A stretch of DNA of 60,011 nt from Bacillus sp. 2B10. Lineage in GTDB: Bacteria; Pseudomonadota; Alphaproteobacteria; Sphingomonadales; Sphingomonadaceae. The stretch is taken from NCBI GenBank assembly GCA_003946805.1, contig RPSH01000026.1, forward strand, positions 1 through 60,011, written 5' to 3'. Position numbers and translations under genes: made by a program. Positions within the stretch are counted from its first letter, which is position 1, and every line of letters starts with the position of its first letter. The notes under the pieces are model-generated. The model was not told the origin of the DNA. It saw only the letters and a program-made list of their open reading frames with translations, and did not search any database. Positions 8,978 through 16,688 of the stretch are shown here, piece after piece.

Positions 8978-9829
8978 ATGTCCCCTCCCTTGCGCAACGC
9001 GATGTCGGTCGACGTCGAGGACTGGTTCCAGGTCGGCGCGTTCGAAAAGGTCATCGACCGACGCGACTGGGACGGGCTCGAATGCCGGGTCGAGGCGAAT
9101 ACCGACGCGGTGCTCGACCTGTTCGCCGCGGGCGGGGTCAAGGCGACGTTCTTCACGCTCGGCTGGGTCGCGCACCGGTTTCCGGCGCTGATGCAGCGGA
9201 TCGTCGCGGGCGGGCACGAGCTGGCGAGCCACGGGTGGGACCACCAGCGGGTGTTTACCTTCACGGCGGATGAATTTCGCGCCGATCTGGCCCGGGCGAA
9301 GGCCGCGCTGGAGGATGCCGGGGGCCAGGCGGTGACCGGCTATCGCGCGCCCAGTTTCTCGATCGACAAGCGCACGCCATGGGCGCACGCCGTGCTGGCG
9401 GACGAAGGCTATGCCTATTCCTCGTCGGTCGCGCCGCTGCGCCACGATCATTATGGCTGGACCGATTCGCCCCGCGCGCTGCACCGGCCGGTGGCCGGCA
9501 GCGACCTGATCGAATGGCCGATCACGCTGGCCAGGGTGCTGGGGCGCGAGGTGTCGGCCGGCGGCGGGTTCTTCCGCCTGCTGCCCAACCGGGTAGTCGA
9601 GGATGCGGTGGTGCGCAGCAACCGCGTCGAGGCACATCCGGCGATGTTCTATTTCCATCCGTGGGAGATCGATCCGGGCCAGCCACGCGTGAAGACCGCG
9701 CCGCTGAAGTCGAAGGTGCGGCATTATTCGCGGCTGGGGGCGATGGCGGGCAAGCTCGAACGGCTGATGGCGAACCATGAATGGGGCCGGGCCGACGCGA
9801 TCGTCGCGGACCGCGCGGGCGCGTTGTGA
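8978..9829 (+). CDS. XrtA-system polysaccharide deacetylase (NodB/DUF3473)
   Basis: This 283-aa carbohydrate esterase 4 (NodB homology) protein has motif 1 MSVDVEDWFQ (catalytic/metal aspartates), motif 2 ELASHGWDHQ (metal histidines) and motif 3 GYRAPSFSID. It ends with a DUF3473-like tail containing FYFHPWEIDPGQPR. It would remove N-acetyl groups from the exopolysaccharide or its precursor. There is no signal peptide, so it may act in the cytoplasm or be recruited to the membrane, as is usual for this XrtA-associated subgroup. It starts 7 nt after the ATPase stop and overlaps the FemAB gene by 4 nt (GTGA). A second, multidomain deacetylase lies at 48375-51671. Confidence 0.9.
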   Translation: MSPPLRNAMSVDVEDWFQVGAFEKVIDRRDWDGLECRVEANTDAVLDLFAAGGVKATFFTLGWVAHRFPALMQRIVAGGHELASHGWDHQRVFTFTADEFRADLARAKAALEDAGGQAVTGYRAPSFSIDKRTPWAHAVLADEGYAYSSSVAPLRHDHYGWTDSPRALHRPVAGSDLIEWPITLARVLGREVSAGGGFFRLLPNRVVEDAVVRSNRVEAHPAMFYFHPWEIDPGQPRVKTAPLKSKVRHYSRLGAMAGKLERLMANHEWGRADAIVADRAGAL

Positions 9830-10878
9830 CCCCTGTCGTGCGGCAGGCGCGACTGGACGATCCGGGCGAACGCGCGCGGATCGCGGCGTTCGTGGCGGCA
9901 CAGCCCGGGGGCACGCCGTTCCACCTGCCCGTTTGGGGCGAGGCGACGGCCGCGGGATGCGGGCAGCGGTTCCGGATGTTGCTGGCCGAGGCGGAGGGCG
10001 AACTCGTCGGGCTGGTGCCGCTGACCCGGATACGGTCGCCGTTGTTCGGGGCGGCGCTGGTATCGACCGGGTTCGGGGTGGGTGGCGGTATCCTGACCAC
10101 CGATCCGGGCGCGGCGCAGGTGCTGGCGGCGGCTGCGGTCGCGACGGCGCGGGAGCTTGGCTGTCCGACGATCGAGATGCGCGGGGGCGCGCCGGTCGAA
10201 GGCGCAGGCTGGACGTGGGACGATACGCGCTATGTCGGGTTCGTCCGGCCGCTGGCAGTCGACGACGACGCCGAATTGCTGGCGATCCCGCGCAAGCAGC
10301 GGGCCGATGTGCGCAAGGCGCTGGCCGAGCCGTTCGAGATCGCGGTCGGGCGGGACGAGGCGGCGCTGGCGGAGCATTTCCACGTCTATGGGACTTCGGT
10401 GCGCAACCTCGGCACGCCGGTGTTTCCGCGACGGTTGTTCGCCGAGGTGATCGAGCGGTTCGGCGCGGATGCCGATGTGCTGACCGTGCGGCATGACGGC
10501 GTCGCGGTGGCGAGCGTGCTGTCGGTCTATTGGCGGGGCACGGTCTATCCCTATTGGGGCGGCGGCACGGCGGCGGCGCGGGGATTGCGCGCCAACGAGC
10601 GGATGTATTTCGAACTGATGCGCCATGCCCGGCAGCGCGGATGCACCGCGTTCGATTTCGGGCGGTCGAAGGCCGGGACCGGGCCGGCGGCGTACAAGAA
10701 GAACTGGGGCTTTGCCGGCGAGCCGCTGGGCTATCCGACGTGGACCGCCGATGGCGCAAGCCCCCGCGATGCGAGCCCGCTCAACCCCCGATACCGGCTG
10801 AAGATCGCGGCGTGGCAGAAGCTGCCGGTCGCGGTCGCCAACCGGGTCGGGCCGTTCATCGCGAAGGGGCTGGGGTGA
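9826..10878 (+). CDS. FemAB-like acyltransferase, XrtA/PEP-CTERM system-associated
   Basis: This is a 350-aa GNAT-fold protein of the FemAB type. FemX/FemAB enzymes transfer aminoacyl groups from aminoacyl-tRNA to peptidoglycan precursors; the XrtA-linked group is thought to decorate polysaccharide precursors, but the donor is unknown. Recognisable features are the acetyltransferase-type core with LSVYWRGTVYPYWGGG (about residues 228-246) and FDFGRSKAGTGPAAYKKNWGF near 280-300. GTG 9826 overlaps the deacetylase stop (GTGA) and gives the family-like start MTPVVRQARLDDPGE. An upstream ATG at 9781 lies inside the deacetylase and is less likely. The stop overlaps the glycosyltransferase GTG at 10875. 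A link with the ligase/decarboxylase pair as source of the transferred group is only an inference. Confidence 0.85.
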   Translation: MTPVVRQARLDDPGERARIAAFVAAQPGGTPFHLPVWGEATAAGCGQRFRMLLAEAEGELVGLVPLTRIRSPLFGAALVSTGFGVGGGILTTDPGAAQVLAAAAVATARELGCPTIEMRGGAPVEGAGWTWDDTRYVGFVRPLAVDDDAELLAIPRKQRADVRKALAEPFEIAVGRDEAALAEHFHVYGTSVRNLGTPVFPRRLFAEVIERFGADADVLTVRHDGVAVASVLSVYWRGTVYPYWGGGTAAARGLRANERMYFELMRHARQRGCTAFDFGRSKAGTGPAAYKKNWGFAGEPLGYPTWTADGASPRDASPLNPRYRLKIAAWQKLPVAVANRVGPFIAKGLG

Positions 10879-12032
10879 GCGAGATCCTGCTCCTCGCCCA
10901 CCGCGTTCCCTATCCCCCCGATCGTGGCGACAAGGTGCGCAGCCACCATGTGATGCGGCATCTGTCGACGCTGGGGCGGGTGCATCTGGCGAGCTTTGCC
11001 GACGATCCGCGCGACCTGGGTCATGACGATGCGCTGCGGCAATGGTGCGCCAGCGCGACGGTCCTGCCGCGGACCAAGGGCAATGCGCGGGCGGCGGTGG
11101 AAGCGCTGGCGCAGGGGCGGACGGTGTCGGAGGCGGCGTTCGACAGCCCCGCGATGCGCGCGGAGGTGACGCGGCTGCTGGGCGAGCGGCGCTATGACGC
11201 GGTCTATGTCTATTCGGGGCAGATGGCGCAGTATCTGCCGGCCGATGCGCGGTTCGTGATGGATTTCGTCGACGTGGATTCGGCGAAGTTTGCCGCCTAT
11301 GCCGATGATGCGCGTGGGGCCATGCGCTGGATGATGCGGCGCGAGGGGCGGCTGCTCGGCCGGTTCGAGCGCGGGATCGCCGACCGTGCGGTCGCGACGC
11401 TGCTGGTCAGCGAGGCGGAGGCGGCGCTGTTTCGTGGACAGGCGGACGACGAGGCGGTGTTCGCGATCGAGAACGGGATCGATACCGCGTTCTTCGATCC
11501 GGCCGGGGTGACGCCGGTCGAGGCGGCCGGACCGCTGATCGTGTTTACCGGGCAGATGGATTACCGGCCGAACATCGATGCGGTGCGCTGGTTCGTGGGC
11601 GAGGTGCTCCCGCTGCTACCCGGCGCACGCTTCGCGATCGTCGGGCGGGGGCCGAGCGCGGCGGTGCGGGCGCTGGCGGGCGAGCGGGTGATCGTGACCG
11701 GCGAGGTCGCCGATGTGCGCGGCTGGATCGCCGCCGCCGCGGTGGTCGTCGCGCCGCTGCTGCTGGCGCGCGGTATTCAGAACAAGGTGCTGGAGGCGAT
11801 GGCGATGGCCCGCCCGGTCGTGGCGTCGAGCGCGGCGGCGGAGGGGATCGATCATCGGGGCACGATCCGCGTCGCCGGCGATGCGGCCGGGTTCGCGCGC
11901 GAGATCGCGGCGGTGCTGGACGATCCGGCGGGGGCGGCGGCACTGGGTGTGGCGGCACGGGCGCGGACGATCGAGCGCTATGGCTGGGAAGCGCGACTGG
12001 CGCCGCTGGCCGGACTGCTGGGACTGGCATGA
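10875..12032 (+). CDS. XrtA-system glycosyltransferase (GT4-type)
   Basis: This 385-aa protein opens with EILLLAHRVPYPPDRGDKVR, the hallmark of the glycosyltransferase family tied to PEP-CTERM/XrtA loci. The C-terminal Rossmann domain contains FTGQMDYRPNIDAVRWF (about residue 220), then GEVADVRGW and a sugar-nucleotide-binding segment GIQNKVLEAMAMARPVV, as in GT4 retaining enzymes. It should add a sugar to the lipid-linked precursor on the cytoplasmic face. The GTG start at 10875 overlaps the FemAB stop (GTGA) and its own stop overlaps the XrtA ATG (ATGA), so translation is coupled on both sides. It is the only dedicated glycosyltransferase in this part of the locus; the initiating transferase and others must lie outside the window. 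Confidence 0.88.
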   Translation: MSEILLLAHRVPYPPDRGDKVRSHHVMRHLSTLGRVHLASFADDPRDLGHDDALRQWCASATVLPRTKGNARAAVEALAQGRTVSEAAFDSPAMRAEVTRLLGERRYDAVYVYSGQMAQYLPADARFVMDFVDVDSAKFAAYADDARGAMRWMMRREGRLLGRFERGIADRAVATLLVSEAEAALFRGQADDEAVFAIENGIDTAFFDPAGVTPVEAAGPLIVFTGQMDYRPNIDAVRWFVGEVLPLLPGARFAIVGRGPSAAVRALAGERVIVTGEVADVRGWIAAAAVVVAPLLLARGIQNKVLEAMAMARPVVASSAAAEGIDHRGTIRVAGDAAGFAREIAAVLDDPAGAAALGVAARARTIERYGWEARLAPLAGLLGLA

Positions 12033-13546
12033 CCGGTATCGCCCTCGATCAACCGACGGTCGCCGATCCGGCGTGGCGGCGGTCGTTGCCGGCGCTCGGG
12101 GGCATGTGGGCGGCGCTGCTGGCGATCTTTCACCGCGATGTCGCCGACATGGTCGATATCTGGTGGAATTCGACCACCTATGGCCATTGCCTGTTCGTGC
12201 CGCCTATCTTCGGCTGGCTGGTATGGCAGCGGCGGCGCGAGCTGGCGCAGCTGACCCCGCAGGCGTGGTGGCCGGGGCTGGCGATCGTCGCGGCGGGCGG
12301 GGCGACGTGGCTGGTCGGGGAGGCGGCGGCGGTCGCGCTGTTCCGCCATGCCGGGCTGGTAGCGATGCTGCAGGGCGCGGTCGTCACGCTGCTGGGCGCG
12401 CGGGTGGCGCGGGGGCTGGCGTTTCCGCTGGCCTATATCGCGTTTCTGGTGCCGTTCGGCGACTTCCTGGAGCCGTGGTTGCAGGGGGCGACGGTGTCGC
12501 TGACCATGCCGATCCTGCACGCGCTGGGCGTACCGGCGGCGGTCGACGGGGTACTCATCACCATCCCCAACGGCTATTTCGAAGTGGCGGAGGCGTGTTC
12601 GGGGTCGAAGTTCGTCATTGCCATGGTCGCGTACGGCGCGCTGGTCGCCAATGTCTGCTACGTCACATGGCGCCGGCGGGCGGCGTTCATGGCGCTGGCG
12701 CTGGTGGTCCCGGTGCTGGCGAACGGCCTCCGCGCGGCGGGGACGATCTATGCCGCGCATCTGACCTCGGTCGAGGCGGCGACCGGGTTCGACCATATCG
12801 TCTATGGCTGGGTGTTCTTCGCATTGACCATGGCGGCGGTGCTGGCGATCGGGTGGCGTTGGTTCGATCGCGATCCGGATGCGCCGTGGTTCGACGTGGC
12901 GAGCGTGCAGGCGATGCCGATGCGCGGCGCCGACGGCACACTGGCGGCGGCGGCGGTACTGGCGGTCGCGGTCGTGTTCGCCGGATGGGGCTGGATCGTA
13001 GACCGGCGGGTGCAGGCATTGCCGGCGCGGATCGAACTGCCGGCGGTGCCGGGGTGGCAGCGGATCGCGGTGGATGGCGAGCCGTGGGTGCCGAACTATC
13101 CGGGTGCTGACCATTTCCTGATCGGGCGCTATGGCGACGGGCGGGGGCGCAGCGTCGACATGGTCGTCGCCGTCTATGGATCGCAGGGCGAGGGGCATGA
13201 ATTGGTAGGGTTCGGAACAGGCGCGATCCGCGAGAACGACCGCTGGGTACGGATCGCCGACACCGCGCCGATCGCCGGCAGCGCCACGCTGCGCATGGCC
13301 GCGCCCGGCCCGGTCGAACGCGAGGTCGCGACCTGGTATCGCATCGGGTCGACGACGACCGGCAGCGCCGACCGAGTCAAGCTGGAGACGCTGAAGGCCA
13401 AGTTGCTGGGCGGGCCGCAGCGCGGGGTCGCGATACTGCTGTCGGCGCGCAAGGACGGGCATGATCCGCGCGCGGCGATCGCCGACTTCGTGGTGGCCGC
13501 AGGCCCGATCGACCGGATCGCCGACCGCGCGGCGGGGATGCAGTAG
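12029..13546 (+). CDS. xrtA: exosortase A fused to EpsI domain
   Basis: This is a 505-aa polytopic inner-membrane protein. Residues ~1-280 form the exosortase, with about eight hydrophobic helices and the predicted catalytic triad: Cys190 in EACSGSK, Arg235 in ANGLRAAG and His256 in FDHIVYGWVFF. A further helix near 300-320 leads into a periplasmic EpsI-like domain (about 330-505) with the GWQRIAVDGEPWVPNYPGAD segment. Exosortases recognise PEP-CTERM tails (short Pro motif, hydrophobic helix, Arg-rich end), cleave them and hand the protein to the envelope; EpsI is the usual partner and here is part of the same chain. The gene overlaps its upstream neighbour by 4 nt and is followed 1 nt later by the amidotransferase. 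A candidate substrate is encoded at 36674-37543. Confidence 0.92.
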   Translation: MTGIALDQPTVADPAWRRSLPALGGMWAALLAIFHRDVADMVDIWWNSTTYGHCLFVPPIFGWLVWQRRRELAQLTPQAWWPGLAIVAAGGATWLVGEAAAVALFRHAGLVAMLQGAVVTLLGARVARGLAFPLAYIAFLVPFGDFLEPWLQGATVSLTMPILHALGVPAAVDGVLITIPNGYFEVAEACSGSKFVIAMVAYGALVANVCYVTWRRRAAFMALALVVPVLANGLRAAGTIYAAHLTSVEAATGFDHIVYGWVFFALTMAAVLAIGWRWFDRDPDAPWFDVASVQAMPMRGADGTLAAAAVLAVAVVFAGWGWIVDRRVQALPARIELPAVPGWQRIAVDGEPWVPNYPGADHFLIGRYGDGRGRSVDMVVAVYGSQGEGHELVGFGTGAIRENDRWVRIADTAPIAGSATLRMAAPGPVEREVATWYRIGSTTTGSADRVKLETLKAKLLGGPQRGVAILLSARKDGHDPRAAIADFVVAAGPIDRIADRAAGMQ

Positions 13547-13547
13547 C

Positions 13548-15434
13548 ATGTGCGGCATCGCCGGGCTGTTCCACCCGACCAATCCCAAGCCGATCGATCC
13601 GGCGCGGATCGTCGCGATGACCGACGCGCAGGCGCATCGCGGCCCCGACGGATCGGGCGTGTGGACCGCGCTGGGCGTGGGGCTGGGCCATCGCCGGCTG
13701 TCGATCATCGATGTCGGCGGCAGTCCGCAGCCAATGGCGTTGCCGGGCGAACAGGCGATCATCACCTTCAACGGCGAAATCTACAACTTCGCCGAGCTGC
13801 GCGCCGAGCTGCGCGCGAAGGGCGCGGTGTTCCGGACGCAGGGCGATACCGAGGTGCTGCTCCATGCCTGGACGGCATGGGGGCCGGACATGCTGGCGCG
13901 GCTGAATGGGATGTTCGCCTTCGCCATCTATGATGCGGGGCGGCAGGCGCTGTTCGTCGCGCGCGATCGGATGGGAGTGAAGCCGTTCCATTATGTCGAG
14001 CTGTGCGACGGCGCGGTGGCGTTCGCGTCGGAACTGAAGGGACTGCTGGCGCATCCGATGGTGCGGCGGACGCCCGACTTGGCGGCGATCGAGGATTACA
14101 TGGCGCTGGGCTATGTGCCCGACGATTCCTGCATCGTCGCCGGCGTGAAGAAGCTGCCGGCCGGGCATTTCCTGCTGATCGAGCGTGGGCGTTCGCTGCC
14201 GCAACCGGTGCGGTGGTGGGACATCGATTTCTCGAACCGGGCGCGCGGCAGCACGCGCGAGTTGCAGGCCGAACTGGTCGAGCGGATGCGCGAGGGGGTA
14301 CGGTCGCGGATGGTCGCCGACGTGCCGCTGGGCGCGTTCCTGTCGGGTGGGGTCGATTCGTCGGCGGTCGTCGCGCTGATGGCGGAGGCCAGCCGCGCGC
14401 CGGTGCAGACCTGCACCATCGGGTTCGACGAAGCGGGACATGACGAGCGCGGGCCGGCCGGGCTCGTCGCCAGGCGCTTCGCCACCGACCATGCGGTGCG
14501 CACCGTCGCGTCGGACGACTTCGCGTTGATCGACACGCTGGTCGACGCGTTCGACGAACCCTTTGCCGATGCGTCGGCGCTGGCGACCTATCAGGTATGC
14601 GCACTGGCCCGCGAGCGGGTGACGGTGGCGCTGTCGGGCGATGGCGCGGACGAGGCGCTGGCCGGCTATCGCCGCTACAGATTTCATGCGGCGGAGGAGC
14701 GGGTGCGTTCGCTGTTGCCGCCGGGACTGCGCGAGCCGGTGTTCGGGGCACTGGGCGACGTGTATCCCAAGGCCGACTGGGCACCGCGCCCGTTCCGCGC
14801 CAAGACGACGCTGCTGGCGTTGGCGCAGGACGGCGACGAAGCCTATGCACAGGCGGTCGGGGTGACGACGCCGGCGGTGCGCCAGGGGCTGTACGGACAG
14901 GCGATGGCGCGGCAGCTTGGCGGCTATCGCGGCGAGGAGCGCTATGTCGCCACCATGCGGGCCGCCCCGGCGCGCGACGGGCTGGACCGCGCGCAATATG
15001 CCGATTTCCGGCACTGGTTGCCGGGCGACATCCTGACCAAGGTCGACCGGACCAGCATGGCGGTGGGGCTGGAGGCGCGCGAGCCGTTGCTGGACCACCG
15101 GCTGATCGAGTTCTGCGCCACGCTGCCGGCCAAGCTGCGGCTGCGCGGCGGTGAAGGCAAGTGGTTGATGAAGAAGGCGCTGGAGCCGTGGCTGCCGCGC
15201 GAGATCCTGTACCGGCCGAAGATGGGGTTCGTCACCCCGGTCAGCGCGTGGTTCCGCGCGAGCCTTGCCGACGAGGCGGCGGCGCTGGCGCGCTCACCGG
15301 TGCTGGCGACATGGTTCGACCCCCATGTGGTCGAGCGGATGGCGGCCGAGCATCGTGCCGGGCGGGCAGAACATGGCCGGACGCTGTGGCAGCTGGTGAT
15401 GCTGGACCGCAGCGCGCGGCGGCTGTTCGGGTAG
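13548..15434 (+). CDS. XrtA-system amidotransferase (asparagine synthase-like)
   Basis: This 628-aa protein has an N-terminal class II glutaminase domain starting MCGIAGLFHP, with Cys2 as nucleophile after Met removal. Glutaminase motifs follow (AHRGPDGSG, GHRRLSIID, FNGEIYN). A C-terminal asparagine-synthetase ATP-pyrophosphatase domain has the PP-loop FLSGGVDSSAVVALM (about residue 264) and LSGDGADEALAGY. It matches the amidotransferase family encoded with exosortase A and probably amidates a sugar acid in the exopolysaccharide. The ATG at 13548 is fixed by the need for Cys2; longer upstream readings into xrtA are spurious. It is the last gene of the continuous plus-strand run, and a REP-type palindrome follows at 15504. 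Confidence 0.9.
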   Translation: MCGIAGLFHPTNPKPIDPARIVAMTDAQAHRGPDGSGVWTALGVGLGHRRLSIIDVGGSPQPMALPGEQAIITFNGEIYNFAELRAELRAKGAVFRTQGDTEVLLHAWTAWGPDMLARLNGMFAFAIYDAGRQALFVARDRMGVKPFHYVELCDGAVAFASELKGLLAHPMVRRTPDLAAIEDYMALGYVPDDSCIVAGVKKLPAGHFLLIERGRSLPQPVRWWDIDFSNRARGSTRELQAELVERMREGVRSRMVADVPLGAFLSGGVDSSAVVALMAEASRAPVQTCTIGFDEAGHDERGPAGLVARRFATDHAVRTVASDDFALIDTLVDAFDEPFADASALATYQVCALARERVTVALSGDGADEALAGYRRYRFHAAEERVRSLLPPGLREPVFGALGDVYPKADWAPRPFRAKTTLLALAQDGDEAYAQAVGVTTPAVRQGLYGQAMARQLGGYRGEERYVATMRAAPARDGLDRAQYADFRHWLPGDILTKVDRTSMAVGLEAREPLLDHRLIEFCATLPAKLRLRGGEGKWLMKKALEPWLPREILYRPKMGFVTPVSAWFRASLADEAAALARSPVLATWFDPHVVERMAAEHRAGRAEHGRTLWQLVMLDRSARRLFG

Positions 15435-15503
15435 GCCAAAGGTCACGAAAGTCACACTCGTGCGCCGTTGGGGTGGGTGACGTTCCCTCCTCCAGCCATC
15501 ATC

Positions 15504-15529
15504 GTCACCCCAGCTTGCGCCGGGGTGAC
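15504..15529. repeat. REP-type palindrome
   Basis: GTCACCCC and GGGGTGAC arms flank a 10-nt centre. It lies in the 127-bp gap between the convergent amidotransferase and esterase genes and could serve as a shared transcript end. It is a single-arm relative of the dispersed repeats at 19566, 29150, 36578 and 55864. Confidence 0.7.
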
Positions 15530-15561
15530 GGTTAGGCCAGGTGAGCTGTTGTAGGACAGCC

Positions 15562-16530
15562 CTATTTGCGCTCCCCGATCCACCGCGTGAACAGGTCGGT
15601 CCAGACGCGCTGCGGGCTGTCCATCGGTGCATGCAGCGCGCCCCAGCCATGGCCGCCGCGTTCGAACAGATGCGCCTCGACCGGCACCTTCGCGCGGCGG
15701 CAGGCGGCGAGCATCGCCAGCGACTGATCGACCGGGCAGACGGGGTCGTCGACCGAATGGGCGAGGAAGACCGGCGGGGCCTGCGCGGTCACCCGGGCGG
15801 GGATGTCGTAGCGCCGATATACCTGCATCGGGCCATCGGGCCGGCCGGCGCCGCCGCGGTCCATCGCGGCGATGGTGGTGACCGGATAGACCAGCCCGGT
15901 GAAGGCGGGGCGGGCCGATTGCCGGTCGGCAGCGTCGACGGGGGCATAGACGCGTTCGTCATGGGCGATGGTCAGCGATCCGGCGAGATGCCCGCCCGCC
16001 GAAAAGCCGCATGCGCCGAGCCTGGCCGGGTCGATGCCGTAGCGCGCCGCGTCGGCGCGGATCAGCCGCATCGCGCGCTGTGCGTCCTGCAACGGCACGT
16101 CCTGCGCCCCGTCCCAGCCTTCTCCGGGCAGGCGGTAGGCGAGGACGAAGACGGTGATGCCCGCGGGGTTCAGTGCCCTGGCGACGTCGATCCCCTCATT
16201 TTCGATAGAGACGAAGCCGTAGCCGCCGCCGGGGATTGAGAGGACGGCGGTGCCGTTGGGCTTTGCCGGGCGGAAGATGCCGACGACCGGATCGGCGACG
16301 CCACGCAACCACAGCTCGCGCATGTCGGGGCGGCCGTTCATCGACGGGGCGTAGGCCGGCAGGTTCGCCGGCGCGCCGGGCGGCTTGCCCGGCCAGAGGC
16401 GGAAATGTTCGCGCGGGGGCCATGGGGTCAGGGGGGCCGTCCCCGGCCGGGGCGCAGGCTGCGCCGCCGCGGCCCGCCCCGCGACCGGCAGCGCGAGCGC
16501 GGCTGCCAGCATCGTCCGTCGATCGACCAT
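15562..16530 (-). CDS. alpha/beta hydrolase (acetyl esterase/xylanase-type), exported
   Basis: This 322-aa protein begins MVDRRTMLAAALALPVAGRA, a twin-arginine-like or Sec signal. It then shows an alpha/beta-hydrolase esterase with IPGGGYGF (oxyanion-type HGGG variant, about residue 105), nucleophile motif GFSAGG (Ser at about residue 178) and a distal acid/histidine pair in HSVDDPVCP and ERGGHGWG. This combination is usual for acetylxylan esterase/BD-FAE-like enzymes that deacetylate sugars. It is convergent with the XrtA operon and may act on exported polysaccharide, but that is inference from location. The ATG at 16530 is preferred because GAGAGGAA lies just upstream; ATG 16551 would add seven residues. 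Confidence 0.83.
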   Translation of the reverse strand: MVDRRTMLAAALALPVAGRAAAAQPAPRPGTAPLTPWPPREHFRLWPGKPPGAPANLPAYAPSMNGRPDMRELWLRGVADPVVGIFRPAKPNGTAVLSIPGGGYGFVSIENEGIDVARALNPAGITVFVLAYRLPGEGWDGAQDVPLQDAQRAMRLIRADAARYGIDPARLGACGFSAGGHLAGSLTIAHDERVYAPVDAADRQSARPAFTGLVYPVTTIAAMDRGGAGRPDGPMQVYRRYDIPARVTAQAPPVFLAHSVDDPVCPVDQSLAMLAACRRAKVPVEAHLFERGGHGWGALHAPMDSPQRVWTDLFTRWIGERK

Positions 16531-16688
16531 CTCCGTTCCTCTCCCATCCATGTTGCGCGTGATCCTATCGGTGCAGGCGGTGTGGAGGAAGCATGACGTT
16601 CCGGTGCGGACGCGGTTTGCCCCTCGACAAGCCCCGCCGGGTCGATAGACCTTGGCCAACCACCGGCGGGGGCCGGTGCGACAGGGGG

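Noticed and set aside
8027..10759. Long minus-strand frame across the ATPase, deacetylase and FemAB genes
   Set aside because: Composition is Arg/Pro/Ser-rich shadow sequence; three well-defined plus-strand genes occupy the same DNA.
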